From NCBI RefSeq assembly GCF_015594925.2, contig NZ_CP087590.1:1736001-1800000 (forward strand): a DNA stretch of 64,000 nucleotides, given 5' to 3'. Below, piece by piece: positions 18,901 to 27,895 of this stretch; position 1 is the stretch's first letter; every line of letters starts with the position of its first letter. The notes under the pieces are model-generated. The model worked only from the letters and a program-made list of their open reading frames with translations. It was not told where the DNA came from and did no database searches. The position numbers and the translations under genes were made by a program. This stretch comes from Vibrio sp. VB16 (GTDB taxonomy: Bacteria; Pseudomonadota; Gammaproteobacteria; Enterobacterales; Vibrionaceae).

Positions 18901-19782
18901 ATGAGTAACGCAGCTCAAGGTGTCATTCTTTCAGAAATTGAAGTCGTTAACGCGCTTCCTTCTTATATTGAGCAGACTGAGTCTGATCAGTTATACGTGT
19001 CATTAGCCGATCTGATTATGGAGACGGTTTTCTATCACCCATCTATAGATCAGGCATCGCTGTCTGAAACAGACACGACAACCTTACAAGCGATACTTAA
19101 TGGTCAGACGGTTGCGGAGCATTTTGTGTCAACACTATATTCTGCCATTAGAGATTCTATTACACCGAGCCATAAAATTATCCGCGTTTGCTTAAGTAAC
19201 AGCGACAGCTATGCTTTTAGCGCGCTGTTGGGTGGTCAATGTGAAACCAACGAAATAAATCCTGCAATGGGGCTACGCGGTGTAGGTCGTTACGCATCGG
19301 AATTATATGGTTCTTCGTTCGCGTTAGAATGCCAAATAGTGAAACAACTTCGTGCTGATGGGCTTAACATCGAGATTGTTGTGCCATTTGTTAGAACCTT
19401 AAGCGATGCAGCTACGATTATCGATAAACTTGCGGAGCAAGGATTACCTAGAGGCTTAAACGGTCTCAAACTACTTTATTCTTGTGATGTACCATCGTCT
19501 ATCCTTCTTGCTGAAAAAATACTGCAATATTTTGATGGTGTGGTTATAAATGTCGAAAATCTCGCTCAATTTACACTTGGCATTGATAATAAAAATGATG
19601 CGTTAGAGCATAGCTTTGATATTCAAAGTGAGGCGGTATCTATTCTGATTGTTCAGATGGTTAAGCTTGTAAATAAAGCCAAGAAACCTTATTTGGTTTT
19701 ATGTCCTGCGTTGGCATCAACCCCTATCTTACAAGAAACACTACTAGAACTTAAGAACATGAAGGTGGTTGTTACAAGTTAA
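18901..19782 (+). CDS. Stand-alone PEP-utilizer C-domain-like protein (PEP synthase-related, probably non-catalytic)
   Basis: The 293-aa protein resembles only the C-terminal TIM barrel of PEP synthase. Matching blocks are NPAMGLRGVGRY (residues 120-131), FALECQIVKQLRADGL, VPFVRTLSDAA and RGLNGLKLLYSCDVPSS. The N-terminal ATP-grasp and phospho-His domains are absent. In PpsA the barrel's catalytic Cys sits in a CGQGPSD loop; here the place reads LVLCPALAS with Cys268 but no GQG, and the metal-binding Glu and Asn-Asp pair are changed (SCDVPS, NVENLAQ). A PEP- or pyruvate-binding regulatory role is inference. It is divergent from the DAHP synthase gene, with an excellent ribosome site. Confidence 0.78.
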   Translation: MSNAAQGVILSEIEVVNALPSYIEQTESDQLYVSLADLIMETVFYHPSIDQASLSETDTTTLQAILNGQTVAEHFVSTLYSAIRDSITPSHKIIRVCLSNSDSYAFSALLGGQCETNEINPAMGLRGVGRYASELYGSSFALECQIVKQLRADGLNIEIVVPFVRTLSDAATIIDKLAEQGLPRGLNGLKLLYSCDVPSSILLAEKILQYFDGVVINVENLAQFTLGIDNKNDALEHSFDIQSEAVSILIVQMVKLVNKAKKPYLVLCPALASTPILQETLLELKNMKVVVTS

Positions 19783-19829
19783 TACCCAATGTAGTTATCA
19801 TTTTGTTAACATTAATTTGACATTTATAG

Positions 19830-19874
19830 AGGCGCCCGCTTAACTGGTCCAATCAGTTAATTAATATGGCGCCT
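19830..19874 (+). promoter_or_regulatory. Nested inverted repeats touching the DUF4442 start codon
   Basis: Outer arms AGGCGCC (19830-19836) and GGCGCCT (19868-19874) enclose inner arms TTAACTG (19840-19846) and CAGTTAA (19854-19860). The ATG of the next gene is 2 bases past the outer arm. It may terminate the upstream gene (TTTATGTT follows) or hide the start of the downstream one. Confidence 0.6.
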
Positions 19875-19876
19875 TT

Positions 19877-20353
19877 ATGTTATCTCCTTTAGCGAAAGCA
19901 AATCTTTACCTTAATCTCTTCGCCTTTACCAAAGTTCCTTTAATTTGGATATGCAGACCTAAAATACTCGAAATGGATGAAGAGAAAGTCATTGTTAAAA
20001 TCCCATTAAGACGTAAAACAAAAAATCATTTAAATAGCATGTATTTCGGCGTGTTAGCCGTTGGTGCTGATGTTGCGGGTGGCTTTCTAGCAATGAGTAA
20101 GGCTCAAGAGAGTGGAAAAAAAATCTCGTTGGCTTTTAAAGAGGTAGAAGGTCAGTTTCTAAAGCGACCAGAAGCGGATGTTATTTTCGCATGTGAAGAT
20201 GGAAGGTTAATCGATGACATGTTAGACGAGGCAATTAGTACTGGCGAGAGGATCAATAAAGCGGTGAAAATTGTCGCTACGTGCCCATCAATTAGTGGTA
20301 ATGACCCGATGGCAACCTTTAGTCTGACCTTATCTATAAAAGTGGTGGGGTAG
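19877..20353 (+). CDS. DUF4442 hotdog-fold protein (thioesterase-like)
   Basis: A 158-aa single-domain protein with the DUF4442 pattern: an N-terminal helix (LSPLAKANLYLNLFAFTKVPLIW), IPLRRKTKNHLNSMYFGVLAVGADVAGG, then a strand-rich C-terminal half. The NHLNSMYFGV stretch corresponds to the NHxGxxxxG-type active helix of PaaI-like hotdog thioesterases. Hydrolysis of an acyl-CoA is plausible but the substrate is unknown. The start is odd: there is no clear ribosome site, and a stable hairpin ends 2 bases before the ATG. Confidence 0.78.
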   Translation: MLSPLAKANLYLNLFAFTKVPLIWICRPKILEMDEEKVIVKIPLRRKTKNHLNSMYFGVLAVGADVAGGFLAMSKAQESGKKISLAFKEVEGQFLKRPEADVIFACEDGRLIDDMLDEAISTGERINKAVKIVATCPSISGNDPMATFSLTLSIKVVG

Positions 20354-20469
20354 AGTAGAGGCCGGGGTTTATTTTAATTACAGATAGGCAAAATCGATAT
20401 TAGATTTTAATAACAACAGAAAGTTAGATAGCGTATAATCCCGAGCTCATTAAGAATGGGAACAGATTC

Positions 20470-21309
20470 ATGATTAAAGTTGGTCAAATAAACGAGCTAG
20501 AAGTAGTAAAAATTGAAAGTTTCGGTCTATTTCTAGATGCAGATGATTACGGCAGTGTGATGTTGCCAAAACGTCAAGCACCTGAGGGACTCGAGGTTGG
20601 CCAGCGTGTAGAAGTATTTTTATTCTTCGATTCAGAGAGCCAGTTAACTGCAACAACAGAAACCCCAATTGCACAAGTGGGCGAGTTTGGTTTGATGTCT
20701 GTTGTGGGGGTTAACAATACAGGGGCATTTGTTGATTGGGGCATTGAGAAGAAAGATCTTCTGGTTCCTTTTAGCGAACAGCGTGCTCGATTTAACGAAG
20801 GACAAAATATCCTCGTTTACGTGTACCGAGATAAAGCATCGGGTCGAATTGTTGGTACAACAAAGTTCAACAAGATACTAGATCAAACACCCTCTAGTTA
20901 CACGCTTAACCAGCAGGTAGATATAATCATCGCAGAGCGCAGCGAGCTCGGTTACAAAGCTATTATCAACGGTACTCACTGGGGAATGATTTTTCCTTCT
21001 GAAGTGTTCGGAAAGGTCTTTATCGGCAAGCGCCTTAAAGGCTTTATTAAGAATGTCAGAGAAGATGGTAAAATTGATCTGTCATTCCAGAAAATTGGTG
21101 TCGCTAAAATGGATGACCTGAGTGAAAAAATCATCGATTTATTGAAAAAGAAAGAAGGGTATTTACCTTTAAATGACAAGTCGACACCGGACGCCATTTT
21201 TTCTGTTTTCCGCACAAGCAAAGGAACCTTCAAAAAGAGCATTGGTGGTTTATACAAAAAAGGCATTATTACTATCGAACAAGAAGGCATTCGTCTTGTA
21301 GGCGAGTAG
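20470..21309 (+). CDS. CvfB-like S1 RNA-binding protein
   Basis: A 279-aa protein of the CvfB/YitL family. It has three S1-type OB folds (residues ~1-65, 68-130, 135-215) and a C-terminal winged helix (KEGYLPLNDKSTPDAIFSVF to IRLVGE). Typical S1 features are GQINELEVVKIESFGLFLDAD and VGVNNTGAFVDWGIEKKDLLVPF. CvfB binds RNA and influences virulence gene expression in Staphylococcus; in Vibrio the role is not established. It is a single gene ended by a strong terminator and convergent with rsmF. Confidence 0.87.
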   Translation: MIKVGQINELEVVKIESFGLFLDADDYGSVMLPKRQAPEGLEVGQRVEVFLFFDSESQLTATTETPIAQVGEFGLMSVVGVNNTGAFVDWGIEKKDLLVPFSEQRARFNEGQNILVYVYRDKASGRIVGTTKFNKILDQTPSSYTLNQQVDIIIAERSELGYKAIINGTHWGMIFPSEVFGKVFIGKRLKGFIKNVREDGKIDLSFQKIGVAKMDDLSEKIIDLLKKKEGYLPLNDKSTPDAIFSVFRTSKGTFKKSIGGLYKKGIITIEQEGIRLVGE

Positions 21310-21350
21310 CATCAAATTAGATCGTGTATTTTTGCAATCGGTTAATCATA

Positions 21351-21387
21351 AAAAAGCCCAGATTTAGTAAAATTTGGGCTTTTTGCT
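21351..21387. terminator. Bidirectional terminator between cvfB-like gene and rsmF
   Basis: AAAAAGCCCAGATTT (21351-21365) and AAATTTGGGCTTTTT (21370-21384) form a stem with one G-U pair and give T-runs on both strands, between convergent genes. Confidence 0.85.
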
Positions 21388-21403
21388 TTTGTTACTTTGT
21401 CTA

Positions 21404-22831
21404 TTAGAACAGGTTACCATCGCGAACCAATTCTCTAGGTAAGCCATTTTTGATTCTAGTACCGACCCATTTCCCAAGACCAATGACATCGTTATTGAAT
21501 GTTATTATTACTCCACCGGTTCCCGTTAATCCTTCCGGTCGCACGTCTCTACCCATGTACCATTCTCGAGCGTCTTCGATAGAAAGAGCAACCGTGGCAG
21601 CTTCTTTGCCCGTGGCTAAAGCGATGACTGCTTCATGTTGCCAACGGAACCCCTTCTTATGAGACTCAGCCAACTTTATCCCCATACGGTCGAAGCGAAT
21701 CTTGCCGATCATTGATTCTAGCGCAATTGGGAATAACCAGACCTCTTTGTCGCGAGTCCATACTTGACCGTTGTCAGGAAGGTGAATATCAAGCGCTTCA
21801 AATAGCGATTGTGTGACGGTGTCACTTGTGATTCTATCTGCTTTAGCAAAGGGAAACTTACCCAATCGTTTTTTGACACTAGGGGCTTCTACTGAGCCAA
21901 GCTTGCGCATTTTGGCAACAAAAAAACCTTCACTATCAAATATTTGAGGAAATATGTGAAGGAAGCCATCTTCGGTTACTGCTTGTTCAGCATTAGGGAA
22001 AAGATTGCTTAATGATTCAAAGGCCACTTTGTCAGGAAAGGTATTGAATAGATGATGACAGACTTGTTGGTTCTCTTCTAAATTGAGAGTACACGTAGAG
22101 TAGACCAAAACGCCACCCGGTTTTAAGGCGTGAAAAGCACTTTCAATGAGGTCTTTTTGAGTCACCGCGATTTCGTTTACCGATTCTTTACTCCAGTTAT
22201 TCATCGCATCAGCATCTTTACGAATAGTCCCTTCACCAGAGCAGGGAGCATCGAGCAGTATTGCATCAAACTTTTCAGGTAGCCACCCGCCAAATACGCG
22301 GCCATCGAAGTTGGTTAAGGCAACGTTTCTTACGCCGCACCGCTGGATGTTTGAGTAAAGTCCTTTTATACGACTCGCAGAGAACTCATTGGCAACCAAG
22401 GCGCCTTTATTGTCCATCGCTGCCGCTATTTGCGTGGTTTTAGAACCTGGCGCTGCAGCAACATCTAATACTGTCACAAGCGCGCTGTTTTGGTCATTCA
22501 ATAATGCCGTTACTGGCATCATCGAACTTGCCTCTTGAATATAAAATAGTCCAGACATATGCTCAGCAGTATTACCCAAAGGCATCTTGTCTGACTCATC
22601 TCTTTCAATCCAGAAACCGGTATCGCACCAAGGTACAGGAATAAGTATCCAGCCTTTATCCTTTGCACGTTGTAAAAATGCCTCGACGGATATCTTTAAA
22701 GTATTGACTCTAATGCTTCTGCGTAAAGGACGTTTACACGCTGCAACAAAATCGTCCATATTTAGATGGGACGGCATGATTGATTCGATTTGAGTTAGAA
22801 ACGCTTGCGGCAGTTTGATGTTAGCGTGCAC
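21404..22831 (-). CDS. rsmF: 16S rRNA (cytosine-1407-C5) methyltransferase
   Basis: The 475-aa protein matches RsmF (YebU) along its length: an N-terminal RNA-binding part (LNMDDFVAACKRPLRRSIRVNT), a SAM site DVAAAPGSKTTQIAA, LLDAPCSGEGTIRKD and the catalytic-Cys block VYSTCTLNLEEN, then a C-terminal PUA-like domain. It makes m5C1407 in 16S rRNA. The start is a GTG (22831): family similarity begins upstream of the first internal ATG. An exact matS sequence lies inside the gene. The gene follows letB as in E. coli, but 272 bases away. Confidence 0.93.
   Translation of the reverse strand: MHANIKLPQAFLTQIESIMPSHLNMDDFVAACKRPLRRSIRVNTLKISVEAFLQRAKDKGWILIPVPWCDTGFWIERDESDKMPLGNTAEHMSGLFYIQEASSMMPVTALLNDQNSALVTVLDVAAAPGSKTTQIAAAMDNKGALVANEFSASRIKGLYSNIQRCGVRNVALTNFDGRVFGGWLPEKFDAILLDAPCSGEGTIRKDADAMNNWSKESVNEIAVTQKDLIESAFHALKPGGVLVYSTCTLNLEENQQVCHHLFNTFPDKVAFESLSNLFPNAEQAVTEDGFLHIFPQIFDSEGFFVAKMRKLGSVEAPSVKKRLGKFPFAKADRITSDTVTQSLFEALDIHLPDNGQVWTRDKEVWLFPIALESMIGKIRFDRMGIKLAESHKKGFRWQHEAVIALATGKEAATVALSIEDAREWYMGRDVRPEGLTGTGGVIITFNNDVIGLGKWVGTRIKNGLPRELVRDGNLF
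21813..21825. promoter_or_regulatory. matS site (MatP binding)
   Basis: GTGACGGTGTCAC fits the matS consensus GTGACRNYGTCAC at every position. It lies within rsmF. By simple arithmetic a chance match in 64 kb is expected about 0.015 times. The gene for MatP is in this window at 50860. Confidence 0.85.
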
Positions 22832-23020
22832 AGATAATACTCGGTGATTTTAATATGGGGGGCAATTCTAACGAATGTTTTACACATATGAAAACAAAAA
22901 GGGTCCTTTGTACTCAATGTTATTTTTTCGCGGCTACCAAAACTCGTCATTGGCGACTCTACGACGTCAATTTTAGTAAGACGCCGTTAAGGTCGGTAGA
23001 GAGAACTATCCATATTGATT

Positions 23021-23072
23021 AGCACCGTTTTCGCTTGATTATCCCGACGGATAAAATCGACAAAACGGTGCT
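23021..23072. other. Nested hairpin in the letB-rsmF gap
   Basis: Arms AGCACCGTTTT (23021-23031) and AAAACGGTGCT (23062-23072) are perfectly complementary over 11 bases. Inside, TTATCC and GGATAA (23039-23044, 23049-23054) form a second stem, placed symmetrically with 7 unpaired bases on each side. No U-run follows, so it is not an ordinary terminator. Confidence 0.65.
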
Positions 23073-23103
23073 ATTAACTTTACCTGTCCTAGCTAGACAA
23101 TGG

Positions 23104-25761
23104 TTACTGGCGTGGTTTAGGTATTGCGGTGCGCCACTCTCTCCATTCAGGTTGTAACGCAGGGTGGAGGATAAAAGTGTGGTCAGGTTTCGCTATGGGT
23201 AAGATATTTTGCTTATCTGGTGTCGCGAATGCGATGCCTCCCCGCAATAGGTTATCAAACGTACCTGCTTTTATTTGAGCGCCAGACAAGCCGATAGAAA
23301 TATCCACACCTGATACATTCCAAAATACACTATTTTCCCTGATGAGATAGGCGTATTTAGGTTGAATTTTAATCGTTGATACAACTCTATCAGCAAATGT
23401 GCCTAGATCAATATCTGTCACTTTACCCACTTCTATATCACGGTAGAGGACAGGTGTACCAATGCTCACTGAGTTTCGGTGCTCGCTCTGCAGTGTGAAG
23501 TTGATTCCTAATGTATTTACCGGTGTCTCGTTTAAGTCGAAAAGGGTGCTTTTTTTACCTTTGCCTGGCGCTACATCGATATAGGCACTGAGTAGACTGT
23601 CTAAATTTTGGACGCCGTTTAATCCAATTTCTGGAGATACAAGCCAAAAATAACTTCCTTTTAAGGCAATTTTCTCTGCATACTCAGGATAGATTCGAGC
23701 TTGTATTTCGGTCTGCTTTTTGTCGAAATCTGGGATCAATAATTCTACTTGTCCTACTTGTACACCTTGAAACTTAATAGCAGATCCTTTGCTAACGGTT
23801 ACCTTGCTAGAGCTTAAAAGTGAGATAGTTTTACCATATCGCCTAGCGTGTTTAAAGTCGTCATATAGACGCCAGTATTTACCCAGTTTATTTTCTACTC
23901 CTGCTAAGTTATCAAAGGCAATACCACCTTGTAACAGTGTTTTTAGTGGGGCGGCCTTAATTTTTACCCCGGTCAAACTTGCGTCAATATCAACACCAGA
24001 TCGATTCCAAAAAACCGTACTTTTTGTCAAAAGATGTTTATAACGATTCTCTATTTGAACCACAATCTTCACACCACCATCCGTTAACGAATAGTCGTCT
24101 ATTTTACCCACCTGCAGGTTTCGGTAGAGCAGAGGGCTTCCTTTGGAGATAGAAGGGAGTTCGTTAGCAAACAGAGTGAGCTTCTGTGTTCCAGAACGGT
24201 TGTAGCTCGCAAGTTCTGCGAGTGATTTACTCGCAAAGAGTCGATAGTCACTGTTCGGTTTTTCTTCGCCTTCGCTGATGAAACTGATTGAACCAGTTAA
24301 TAGTTGCTTTGCAGGTGGTACGGTGATGCTTAAACCAGATTCTGTCAGCTCAGCCGTCGCACTTCCGGAGACAAAGAACCGATTCTGAGAGCGTATCAAA
24401 TCGCCATATTTGTTATCGATTAGCGCGCTGAATATGACCTGATCATCGACCAATTTGGTTTCAGTTATGGAGCCGACGGCGAAACCGCGGTAAAGAATTT
24501 CTATTCCAGCATCGAGACCATAAGAATTTTCTGATGTTAATGATATCGCGATCGAACGCTGTTTCTCTTTGAGTAAGTCATCTTTGCGGACCGCGGTAAA
24601 GTTGCGCGTTTGCACACCCGTTCCAGGAATCAGAGTGAGGAAGTTTCCTGTTACCAAGTTGGATAGATTTTCTACGCCGGTGAGAGAGAGTTTAGGTTCC
24701 TCTAACATAAAACGAGTCCCCCCGTTTAACGTATCACTGAAAGCGGGTTGAATGGCGGCGGAAGCCACGATACTGGCTCGTCCTTCGCTCAGCGATAAGT
24801 CGGTGATCTGTCCGATCTCTAAACCGCGATACATAATAGGTGCACCACCAATACTGATTTTATTTCCGTCTGGCAGGGTTATCTTAATGGGAATGCCGCG
24901 ACCAGCCGTCTTTAAGTCTGGGTACAAATTAAACTGCGACTTCTCTTTTATCGGTTCTCCGCCATCTGGAGAATCGACCGCTATCGCACCCGTTAAAAGC
25001 GCGCTCAGGCTTTCAAACTGAACATCAATGCCATGGAACCCTATCTGAGCACCGGCACCACTAACATTCCAAAATCGACTTTTATCCGTAATAATGTGGG
25101 AAAACTCATTCTTTATGTACGCTCGAATTAAGACGTTTTTAGAATCGTCATCTAGTTTGTAGCTATACACTTCACCGATCGGTATTTTTCGATATACGAT
25201 CTGTGAGCCAATAGAGATTGAACCTAGATCTTGAGAACGGAGAGTAATATTTAATCCTTGTTTCGCTTGTAGGTCTGCAGGACGGTCGGTCAACGCTGTA
25301 TATTTTTTAGGGAACTCGTCATCGTCTCCATCGTTTTGTATGTTTTCCCCAGGTTGAATAGCGATATAGTTGCCGGACACGAGGGCATCCAATCCTGAAA
25401 TACCTGAGATACTCGCGGTTGGCTTTACGAGCCAAAATCGAGTGTTTTTACCCAATAGCTTGGTCGCCTGAGGATAAATATCGGCATCTACGTAAATATT
25501 TTCTAGTTTTGATGACAGAGAGATGTCACGAACTATTCCCACCTCGAGACCTTGATATTGGATAGTCGTGCGGCCTGCAATTAACCCTTGGGCATCAGAG
25601 AAATATATTTGGATTCGTTGGCCTGCATCATTGATTGCATTTATTACCAGCCAACTCGCTAATGCTAAAGTGACTAAAGGCAAGATCCAAAGAGGTGAAA
25701 CCCCGAAGTCTCTCTTAACGTTTGGTTTATAAGTTGTCGGTGTTGATTCGGAATTACTCAT
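23104..25761 (-). CDS. letB: MCE-domain envelope lipid-transport bridge protein LetB (YebT)
   Basis: The 885-aa length matches E. coli LetB/YebT (877). One N-terminal membrane helix (SPLWILPLVTLALASWLVI, about residues 22-40) precedes seven MCE domains, each beginning like IQIYFSDAQGL and containing a YRGLEVG-type motif (seen as YQGLEVG, YRKIPIG, YRGLEIG, YRGFAVG, YRNLQVG, FQGVQVG, YRDIEVG). In E. coli the protein hexamerises into a stacked tube that spans the periplasm and carries lipids. Its partner LetA is encoded just upstream with a 7-base gap. Confidence 0.94.
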   Translation of the reverse strand: MSNSESTPTTYKPNVKRDFGVSPLWILPLVTLALASWLVINAINDAGQRIQIYFSDAQGLIAGRTTIQYQGLEVGIVRDISLSSKLENIYVDADIYPQATKLLGKNTRFWLVKPTASISGISGLDALVSGNYIAIQPGENIQNDGDDDEFPKKYTALTDRPADLQAKQGLNITLRSQDLGSISIGSQIVYRKIPIGEVYSYKLDDDSKNVLIRAYIKNEFSHIITDKSRFWNVSGAGAQIGFHGIDVQFESLSALLTGAIAVDSPDGGEPIKEKSQFNLYPDLKTAGRGIPIKITLPDGNKISIGGAPIMYRGLEIGQITDLSLSEGRASIVASAAIQPAFSDTLNGGTRFMLEEPKLSLTGVENLSNLVTGNFLTLIPGTGVQTRNFTAVRKDDLLKEKQRSIAISLTSENSYGLDAGIEILYRGFAVGSITETKLVDDQVIFSALIDNKYGDLIRSQNRFFVSGSATAELTESGLSITVPPAKQLLTGSISFISEGEEKPNSDYRLFASKSLAELASYNRSGTQKLTLFANELPSISKGSPLLYRNLQVGKIDDYSLTDGGVKIVVQIENRYKHLLTKSTVFWNRSGVDIDASLTGVKIKAAPLKTLLQGGIAFDNLAGVENKLGKYWRLYDDFKHARRYGKTISLLSSSKVTVSKGSAIKFQGVQVGQVELLIPDFDKKQTEIQARIYPEYAEKIALKGSYFWLVSPEIGLNGVQNLDSLLSAYIDVAPGKGKKSTLFDLNETPVNTLGINFTLQSEHRNSVSIGTPVLYRDIEVGKVTDIDLGTFADRVVSTIKIQPKYAYLIRENSVFWNVSGVDISIGLSGAQIKAGTFDNLLRGGIAFATPDKQNILPIAKPDHTFILHPALQPEWREWRTAIPKPRQ

Positions 25762-25768
25762 TGATTAC

Positions 25769-27073
25769 TTAACCTTCCCTGTCAGTGACGTTAGGATTCA
25801 ATTCGGGGTTGTGTTCTATCGGAAAATCTTCATCTAGTCGAGCTGACGAAGTAGGGACTTTGTCCCATATTAATCTTGGGTCGAAACTATCAGTAGCTAA
25901 CATCGTCAATACGACGACGGCACCAAATGCGACAGCTCCGAACCCTGGCGTGAAATTAAGTATCTGCCCTCTATCAACTAATGTCATCATTATCGATATT
26001 ACAAATAGGTCCATTACGGACCACTTTCCTATCCACTTAACAACGAAATATATAAACATTCTCTGTTTTTTTAGGATTTTTTGTTTGAACTGGATACTGA
26101 ACAGTATGTAACCCAAACCAACGATCTTTGCCACCGGTACGACAATACTCGCAACAAAAATAACTAGCGCGATCCCATACTTGTCGGTCACGATAAGATA
26201 AGCAATACCAGAAAAGATAGTATCTTCAATTCTCTGACCATTATTAAAAAGAATGGATATAGGAAGGATATTCGCAGGAAATATAAATGCTGATGCGGCG
26301 ATAAGAAGTGCCCATGTTTTTTGAATCGAGTTAGGCTTTCGGTGATGTAAGGTGGTGTGACAACGCTGGCAATGCTTAGAAAATGGTTGAGACAAATGAC
26401 AATGACCGCAATGTATGGTTTTATTTTTGAAGTTGAAATCAGATTCTTTATACCAAGATTCCCAGTAATGCCGCACGTTCACCCTTGAGATCAACATCAA
26501 TGAAAACAGTTGCAACAGAATAATGCCATATAATCCAATGCCTACGAAGATGTCTGAATAGTCTTGTAGCTTAAAACATGAAATGGCGACGCTCACTAGA
26601 AATACATCCAACATCATCCACTGCTTTAGAAATTGAATAACCAACAAAGCGTACTTTAAAGAGACGAACCATCGATATCTGAGTGCAATATGAGTCAATA
26701 TAACACTTAGGCTTACTAATAAGGGCGCGATGGAGCTACAAAAAAGAATAAGCAACCCCAATCCAATAAACCCTTCTTGTATTAGGGTAAGTGTTCCAGA
26801 AGGAAGGGTGGCGGGTATCATCACACCTATCAAACGAATGCTTATAAACGGAAAAAAATGAGAGGGAATAAATAGTAAAAGACAAGTAACAGCAATAGCA
26901 AGGTTACCAATCAAGAGTTGTGTGCCACCTTTATAAAGCTTCATATTACATCGGGGACAATAGGCGCTTTTACCAACGGAGACGTTTTCTACTGCGACAG
27001 GCAACTCACAGCCTTTGCAGATGCGTATTTTTGTAGAACTTTGCTTGTTGCTAGTTAAACCTTCCGCATCCAT
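25769..27073 (-). CDS. letA: Inner-membrane partner LetA (YebS; PqiA family)
   Basis: The 434-aa protein has two related halves, each with a zinc-ribbon-like cysteine cluster (ICKGCELP...CPRC near residues 18-42; CGHCHLSQPFSKHCQRCH near 220) followed by about four membrane helices. This is the PqiA/LetA arrangement. With LetB it forms a lipid-transport complex from inner to outer membrane. The gene is first in letA-letB-(rsmF) and divergent from msrC, the same order as yebR-yebS-yebT-yebU in E. coli. Confidence 0.92.
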   Translation of the reverse strand: MDAEGLTSNKQSSTKIRICKGCELPVAVENVSVGKSAYCPRCNMKLYKGGTQLLIGNLAIAVTCLLLFIPSHFFPFISIRLIGVMIPATLPSGTLTLIQEGFIGLGLLILFCSSIAPLLVSLSVILTHIALRYRWFVSLKYALLVIQFLKQWMMLDVFLVSVAISCFKLQDYSDIFVGIGLYGIILLQLFSLMLISRVNVRHYWESWYKESDFNFKNKTIHCGHCHLSQPFSKHCQRCHTTLHHRKPNSIQKTWALLIAASAFIFPANILPISILFNNGQRIEDTIFSGIAYLIVTDKYGIALVIFVASIVVPVAKIVGLGYILFSIQFKQKILKKQRMFIYFVVKWIGKWSVMDLFVISIMMTLVDRGQILNFTPGFGAVAFGAVVVLTMLATDSFDPRLIWDKVPTSSARLDEDFPIEHNPELNPNVTDREG

Positions 27074-27321
27074 CTTCTGTTCGTCTCTAATCCCTTGGTT
27101 AACTGTGTATTGCTTTGGTTATAAATGACATTTTAAATTACTAGCCATAACTAATTGTTATTTGTAAGCTTAGTCGTTGCTATGTATGGTAACAAAAATA
27201 ATTTCTCGCTTAAACAAGCTGATAGGCTGCTAAGTATGAACATTACATAGTAATTTGCTAGATTACGAGTAATCATAGTCAAAATAACGAAACATTATAT
27301 TGTAAAGTGGTAAACCTGAGT

Positions 27322-27795
27322 ATGGAATTAAGTAATTATCAAACGTTAACAAAGCAAGCAATCGCGATAATAGAGTCGGAAAAGAACTTGATTGCTAATC
27401 TTTCTAACATCAGTGCATTGTTGAATATGGAGTTGCCAGAAATAAACTGGGTTGGATTCTATTTGATGGACGACACTGAATTGGTGCTCGGTCCATTTCA
27501 AGGTAAACCTGCCTGTGTCCGAATTCCAATAGGTCGAGGTGTGTGTGGAACGGCAATGGCAACGAATACCGTACAACGAATAGAAAATGTTCATGATTTT
27601 GAAGGTCATATCGCTTGTGACGCAGAAAGTGTGTCAGAGTTGGTTATTCCTTTTTCGATCTCTGGTAAGCTAGCGGGCGTTTTAGATATCGATAGTCCTA
27701 TTCCGTCGCGTTTTAGCGAAATTGATCAACAAGGACTGACTGTTTTGATGGCTGAAGTGCAAAAGGTGCTTAATTCACAGGCGAACGAGACATAA
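27322..27795 (+). CDS. msrC: Free methionine-(R)-sulfoxide reductase (GAF domain)
   Basis: About 157 aa, one GAF domain matching YebR/MsrC: INWVGFYLMDDTELVLGPFQGKPACVRIPIGRGVCGTA and VHDFEGHIACDAES. It holds the conserved Cys residues (in KPACV, GVCGTA, IACDAE) that reduce free Met-R-sulfoxide and are recycled by thioredoxin. I use the ATG at 27322 (MELSNYQT); a GTG 15 bases upstream is in frame but adds residues outside the family. It is divergent from letA and precedes proQ. Confidence 0.9.
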   Translation: MELSNYQTLTKQAIAIIESEKNLIANLSNISALLNMELPEINWVGFYLMDDTELVLGPFQGKPACVRIPIGRGVCGTAMATNTVQRIENVHDFEGHIACDAESVSELVIPFSISGKLAGVLDIDSPIPSRFSEIDQQGLTVLMAEVQKVLNSQANET

Positions 27796-27895
27796 AAAGT
27801 CAATTGCCTGTGGTTTTTCATTAGCATCTCTTTATAATAGCGCAAATATTTGTCAGATTTAGTTCGCGGGAAGGCCGCTCCAACCAGGAAACCTC

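Noticed and set aside
19877..20353. DUF4442 gene as a pseudogene because of its poor start
   Set aside because: The frame is intact and of family length; the hairpin is better explained as regulation or termination.
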